From Nitrospinota bacterium (GTDB lineage Bacteria > JAUXIQ01): DNA of 5,417 nt. A program made the translations under genes and the position numbers. Location: positions 1 through 5,417 of the forward strand of contig JAUXIQ010000161.1 of assembly GCA_030620925.1 (NCBI GenBank), given 5' to 3'. The number at the start of each line of letters is the position of its first letter. The first letter of the stretch is position 1. Below, piece by piece: positions 5,326 to 5,417 of this stretch. The notes beneath the pieces are model-generated. The model saw only the letters and a program-made list of their open reading frames with translations. It was not told the DNA's origin and searched no databases.

Positions 5326-5340
5326 CCCGCCCAGCGCGGG
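5326..5340. repeat. GC-rich hairpin after the precorrin-2 dehydrogenase gene
   Basis: CCCGC-CCAGC-GCGGG forms a 5-bp all-GC stem with a 5-nt loop, 2 nt after the stop codon. No T-tract follows, so it is not a canonical intrinsic terminator. It could stabilise the mRNA end, slow polymerase between the two genes, or be of no consequence. Further on, GAAAATTTTC (5364-5373) is a perfect 10-bp palindrome of unknown meaning. Confidence 0.3.
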
Positions 5341-5390
5341 ATCGCGCCCTCCCGAACCGGAGCGAAAATTTTCATTTACGCGGTGAATTT

Positions 5391-5417
5391 ATGATAGCTG
5401 ACTTTTTCATCATTGCC
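5391..5417 (+). CDS. Start of a further gene, possibly a HemX/CcsA-like membrane protein (cut by window end)
   Basis: An ATG at 5391, with GGTGA at 5382-5386 (4 nt spacing), opens a frame that stays open to the edge and reads MIADFFIIA, a hydrophobic start compatible with a first transmembrane segment. After a precorrin-2 dehydrogenase of this type, the usual next gene in many anaerobes is a HemX/CcsA-type cytochrome c assembly membrane protein, followed by hemA. Nine residues are too few to identify a family, so the function rests on context only. Confidence 0.45.

Overview
The window is bacterial chromosomal DNA with ordinary housekeeping genes on the right and a sparser, AT-richer accessory-looking stretch on the left. 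The right-hand genes are GC-rich but use ATA (Ile) and AGG/AGA (Arg) freely. Together with the gene order (rpiB-glyA-nrdR, then a precorrin-2 dehydrogenase and what may be a HemX/CcsA-like membrane protein), this suggests an anaerobe of a deltaproteobacterial, deep actinobacterial or Firmicutes-like lineage. The sequence alone does not settle the phylum.

Left part (1-1418, + strand): the C-terminal part of a class I SAM-dependent methyltransferase runs in from the left edge. A doubtful 40-residue ORF follows. Next is a complete HNH nuclease of the YajD family (600-992). After an AT-rich spacer comes a 53-codon ORF (1178-1339) with a very strong ribosome binding site; it looks like the front end of a second, truncated HNH-type nuclease gene.

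Middle (1419-2359): a methylated-DNA-protein cysteine methyltransferase gene (Ogt/MGMT) lies on the - strand. The gap between it and rpiB holds a near-consensus rightward promoter, a leftward element with a perfect TATAAT that faces it, a 56-codon lysine/arginine-rich ORF of unknown status, and an extended -10 element with an adjoining inverted repeat just before rpiB.

Right part (2360-5417, + strand): rpiB and glyA overlap by 23 nt, and nrdR follows glyA after 17 nt, so the three look like one operon. Their products supply ribose-5-phosphate and one-carbon units for nucleotide synthesis and control ribonucleotide reductase. A good intrinsic terminator follows nrdR. The next gene, a stand-alone precorrin-2 dehydrogenase (Met8/SirC type, siroheme/heme branch), starts only 15 nt after that terminator and has no visible promoter of its own. 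A further ORF begins at 5391 with a hydrophobic N-terminus and is cut by the right edge.

I found no CRISPR array, tRNA, rRNA, complete insertion sequence or clearly new multi-gene system. The most unusual items are the truncated HNH-like ORF, the face-to-face promoters with the small basic ORF, and the terminator wedged against the precorrin-2 dehydrogenase gene.
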